64,000 bases of DNA. It comes from Leishmania infantum JPCM5 (taxonomy: Eukaryota > Euglenozoa > Kinetoplastea > Trypanosomatida > Trypanosomatidae). A program made the translations under genes and the position numbers. Location of the stretch: the NCBI RefSeq assembly GCF_000002875.2, contig NC_009397.2, positions 436,501-500,500 on the forward strand. Reading direction: 5' to 3'. Below the pieces are notes generated by a model. That model saw only the letters and a program-made list of their open reading frames with translations. It did no database searches and was not told the origin of the DNA. Below are positions 61,599 through 64,000 of the stretch, piece after piece. Within the stretch, counting starts at the first letter, position 1, and each line of letters opens with the position of its first letter.

Positions 61599-63785
61599 TC
61601 AGCGGCGCCCAGCGGCACCAGCATGGCGGGTGTACTGATCAAGCTGCCGGCGCAGTTCCTCGATGCGGCGCACCTGTGAGGAGAGAATGGCGTCGACACG
61701 CCTGCAATACCCACTCATCGAGTTCTCCGGGTTCTCGGCAGCGTTCAGTTGCGTCATCTCATCTTTCAGGAGCTCCATCATGCAGTCGATGTGATGGCGG
61801 TGTGCCAGGATCAGGTTGTCCTCCTCGGCGTCGAGGCTGTCGCCGCTGTCGTACCGTGAGTCATCGCCCATAGGCGTGGGCATCGCCGAAGACATGCCAC
61901 TCGGGCCGCGACTGTGGGTCGGGGTCGGGCGGTGGTAGGACTTCTTCTGCGGGGAGCTGCTGGTGACGGGGCGCGAGCCGAAGCTGCGGTTGGACCGAAG
62001 GGTGTTGTCGGAGCTATCGTCTCCGTGTCGATGAAAGCTGTTGACCATCTTCTGGTTTGGCGTTCCGGGCTCGCGAGTGCGTGTCTGGCTGGAGGAGCGC
62101 GAGCTCGTGATCACACGCTCCTTCGCGCGACGTTGCGCGAAGGAGCCGGAGATGCCGACGGTTTCGACGTGCTCCGTAGGCATCTGCCCCATCATAATCT
62201 CCTCCGCTGCGCTGTGGCTGGACTTGTCCTTCTTGAGCTCCTTGACACGGTCGGCGTAGCGCAGCGTGTTGAGTGTGTGCTCGCAGCTGCCGCTGGCGGG
62301 GCTGATGTTGCCGATCATCACCGTGCGGCTGTTGCCCATGAAGCAGTCACGAAGCACCGCCGTCAGCTTAGACCCGCGAAACGGAATGTGGCGGTGATTC
62401 TGGTCTAGCGCGCGGATGCACTCCTTGAGGGCAAATAGAGACTTATTGATCTCCGCCCCCTCCAGCCGCGTGGTGCGGTCGCTATCCAGCGTGTCAGCGC
62501 CGCGCTCAGAGCCGGCAAGATCGATGAAAGTGAAGCGGCCGAAGAAGCGGTTCTTCTCATTCACAATGGTGATGTGCAGAATGGCGTGCGAGCGCGAGGA
62601 GTCGGCATTCATGCCAGTGGATCCCGCCGCACGGATGGTGTTGCCATAGTCGATGATCTCCATGAGGTGGTCGGTGCTGTCGACGCGGTGCTCGGTCAGG
62701 CCGCAGACGTTAATGACGCCGCGGCTATCCTCCCTACACGCCAACCGCTCGCGCTCGTTCAGCAAGTCGTACAGCTTGCCGCCGTAGATCTCGAAGAAAG
62801 AGACGTTGATGCCCATGCCGCGACTCAGCCGCGACCAGAGGTCCTTGGCCGCCATCAGGTACAAGCCCTCCTGCTTGTCCTTACCTAGCATGGTGTATGT
62901 CTTACCGCTACCCGTCTGACCGTAAGCAAAGCACGTCGCGCACCCGCCCTCAAACACCGTCTCGATCAACGGCTTGCAGGCTTCCTCATATACGTCCCGG
63001 TTGGTCTTTCGGTCATCCATAACCTTGTCGTAGGTGAAGCGGTGCTTTTCGATGTAGCGGGTGAGATCTACCTTTTGGCGTGGCTCCAGCAGCGTAATGA
63101 TGTGGTTGTTGTCCGGGTCCGTGGCGAGAATGTCGTAGAGGCCGTCGGCTTGCTCGCTAGCATTCAGGGGGCGCTTGCGAATGACCACGGTGATTCGGCT
63201 GGCACGACGCCGCTGAGCATTACCGCCTTCACCGGTTGCGCGCCGGCCGAATGGTGAGGGGGAAGACGCTCCAACGCGGCTCACCGGGCGTGAAACCGGC
63301 TTTGCCGGCGCAGCGGCAGGGCGGACGGCGTTTTCGCCGTCGTCTGTGTTGGGGTCACGGCGCTGCGCCGACATCGGCCGCGGCTGCTCGGCCACCCTTT
63401 CCCGCTCGCGTCGCTGCATCGCTTCCGTCGGGGTCGCACGGCGCAACGGCGTAGGGATGCGGGCGGGCAACGCGGGGGCCTGAATGGCGGCCTGCACGCG
63501 CGACGCCGGCTCCGTCGCCGGGGGCGGCGACTTGGGGCCCGTCGACGCCACCGGTGCTGCAGGTGTCATGCCGCCGCCGCTGCCGTTCGCCCGATCACGC
63601 TTCAGAAACTGGATGAGCTCGAAGAGCTTCCGACGGTCCGTCATGACGATAACGCCGACGGAGTGATAGTCCTGCATGGTGAGCTGCTTTAGCTGCTGGA
63701 CAGAGGTGACGCCGCCGTCGACGAAGCCCTGCACCGTGTGCTCCAGCCCGCCCTGAACAAGCAGCTGCTTCAGCTGCGACTCCAT
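61599..63785 (-). CDS. KIN13: Kinesin-13 (MCAK-type microtubule depolymerase)
   Basis: 728 residues from the ATG at 63785. Residues 1-64 resemble a SAM domain. A Pro/Ala/Arg linker leads to the motor (about 196-520). Seen in the motor: P-loop GQTGSGKT (289-296), switch I NADSSRSH (393-400), switch II DLAGSE (422-427). Two kinesin-13 marks are present: the KVD finger in loop 2 (238-240) and KEC in KECIRAL (454-460), both needed for microtubule-end depolymerisation. The tail has a Ser/Arg-rich segment and a final helix. Kinesin-13 proteins shorten microtubules in spindles and flagella; in Leishmania one member controls flagellum length. Which of the several trypanosomatid paralogues this is cannot be settled by eye. 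It is the rightmost gene. Confidence 0.95.
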   Translation of the reverse strand: MESQLKQLLVQGGLEHTVQGFVDGGVTSVQQLKQLTMQDYHSVGVIVMTDRRKLFELIQFLKRDRANGSGGGMTPAAPVASTGPKSPPPATEPASRVQAAIQAPALPARIPTPLRRATPTEAMQRRERERVAEQPRPMSAQRRDPNTDDGENAVRPAAAPAKPVSRPVSRVGASSPSPFGRRATGEGGNAQRRRASRITVVIRKRPLNASEQADGLYDILATDPDNNHIITLLEPRQKVDLTRYIEKHRFTYDKVMDDRKTNRDVYEEACKPLIETVFEGGCATCFAYGQTGSGKTYTMLGKDKQEGLYLMAAKDLWSRLSRGMGINVSFFEIYGGKLYDLLNERERLACREDSRGVINVCGLTEHRVDSTDHLMEIIDYGNTIRAAGSTGMNADSSRSHAILHITIVNEKNRFFGRFTFIDLAGSERGADTLDSDRTTRLEGAEINKSLFALKECIRALDQNHRHIPFRGSKLTAVLRDCFMGNSRTVMIGNISPASGSCEHTLNTLRYADRVKELKKDKSSHSAAEEIMMGQMPTEHVETVGISGSFAQRRAKERVITSSRSSSQTRTREPGTPNQKMVNSFHRHGDDSSDNTLRSNRSFGSRPVTSSSPQKKSYHRPTPTHSRGPSGMSSAMPTPMGDDSRYDSGDSLDAEEDNLILAHRHHIDCMMELLKDEMTQLNAAENPENSMSGYCRRVDAILSSQVRRIEELRRQLDQYTRHAGAAGRR

Positions 63786-64000
63786 CCTTGACGTGAGAGC
63801 TGCTCAAGCCCTTGTTTCAAGGTTCAAAGGTAAAAACAAAATGAAATTCACCGGTAGAGGACAGCTGTGGGTACGTTGAGCGCCGGCCCTCTGCAACCTA
63901 TATGCACACGGCGTTATGCAGAGCCACAGCGATGCAACTCGTCAAGGTGCTCTCAGACGCCTGCCGGACAGAGCCTTCGAGGAGAGGTTGAAAAATACAA

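Overview
This window looks like nuclear DNA of a trypanosomatid, most probably Leishmania. Every convincing gene lies on the minus strand, with no introns and long gaps between genes. Those gaps are often purine-rich on the plus strand, which means pyrimidine-rich in the transcript, as expected for trans-splicing signals. Coding regions are mostly GC-rich, and three near-identical interspersed repeats of about 0.5 kb resemble Leishmania SIDER elements. The layout fits one polycistronic unit transcribed from right to left. The species cannot be fixed from sequence alone. Assembly is imperfect: there is an N gap at 18136-18236.

Left end (1-2.6 kb): a 1.4-kb satellite array in which purines and pyrimidines alternate without a break that I could find. 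It is therefore free of stop codons in all six frames. The first gene to its right is a signal-peptide, C-type-lectin-like, single-pass membrane protein.

2.6-22 kb: the lectin-like protein, an unrecognised membrane protein, a large FKBP15-like protein (WH1-like, degenerate FKBP-like and coiled-coil regions), an adenylate-kinase-7-like protein with a C-terminal Dpy-30 motif, and an EDC4/Ge-1-like decapping scaffold.

22-38 kb: a SIDER-like repeat, an RNA polymerase III RPC5/RPC37-like subunit, an AT-richer TM9/EMP70 nonaspanin gene, a NAPE-PLD-like metallo-hydrolase and a WD40 protein. A 3.8-kb low-complexity spacer follows.

38-48 kb: a large low-complexity gene whose reading frame is broken by a one-base frameshift in a G6 run and an in-frame TAG. 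Next come a second SIDER-like repeat, a GC-rich block without genes that may be a decayed retroelement, and an Mms2/Uev1-type ubiquitin-conjugating enzyme variant.

48-64 kb: a third SIDER-like repeat, a SAS-4/CPAP-like protein with a C-terminal G-box, a 1300-residue coiled-coil protein with a mitochondrial-type N-terminus and a C-terminal membrane span, and a kinesin-13 motor. Several genes point to flagellum or basal-body biology (SAS-4, kinesin-13, AK7-like). Neighbouring genes in trypanosomatids are normally not grouped by function, so I read this as gene content, not as an operon. I found no tRNA, rRNA, CRISPR array or convincing plus-strand gene.
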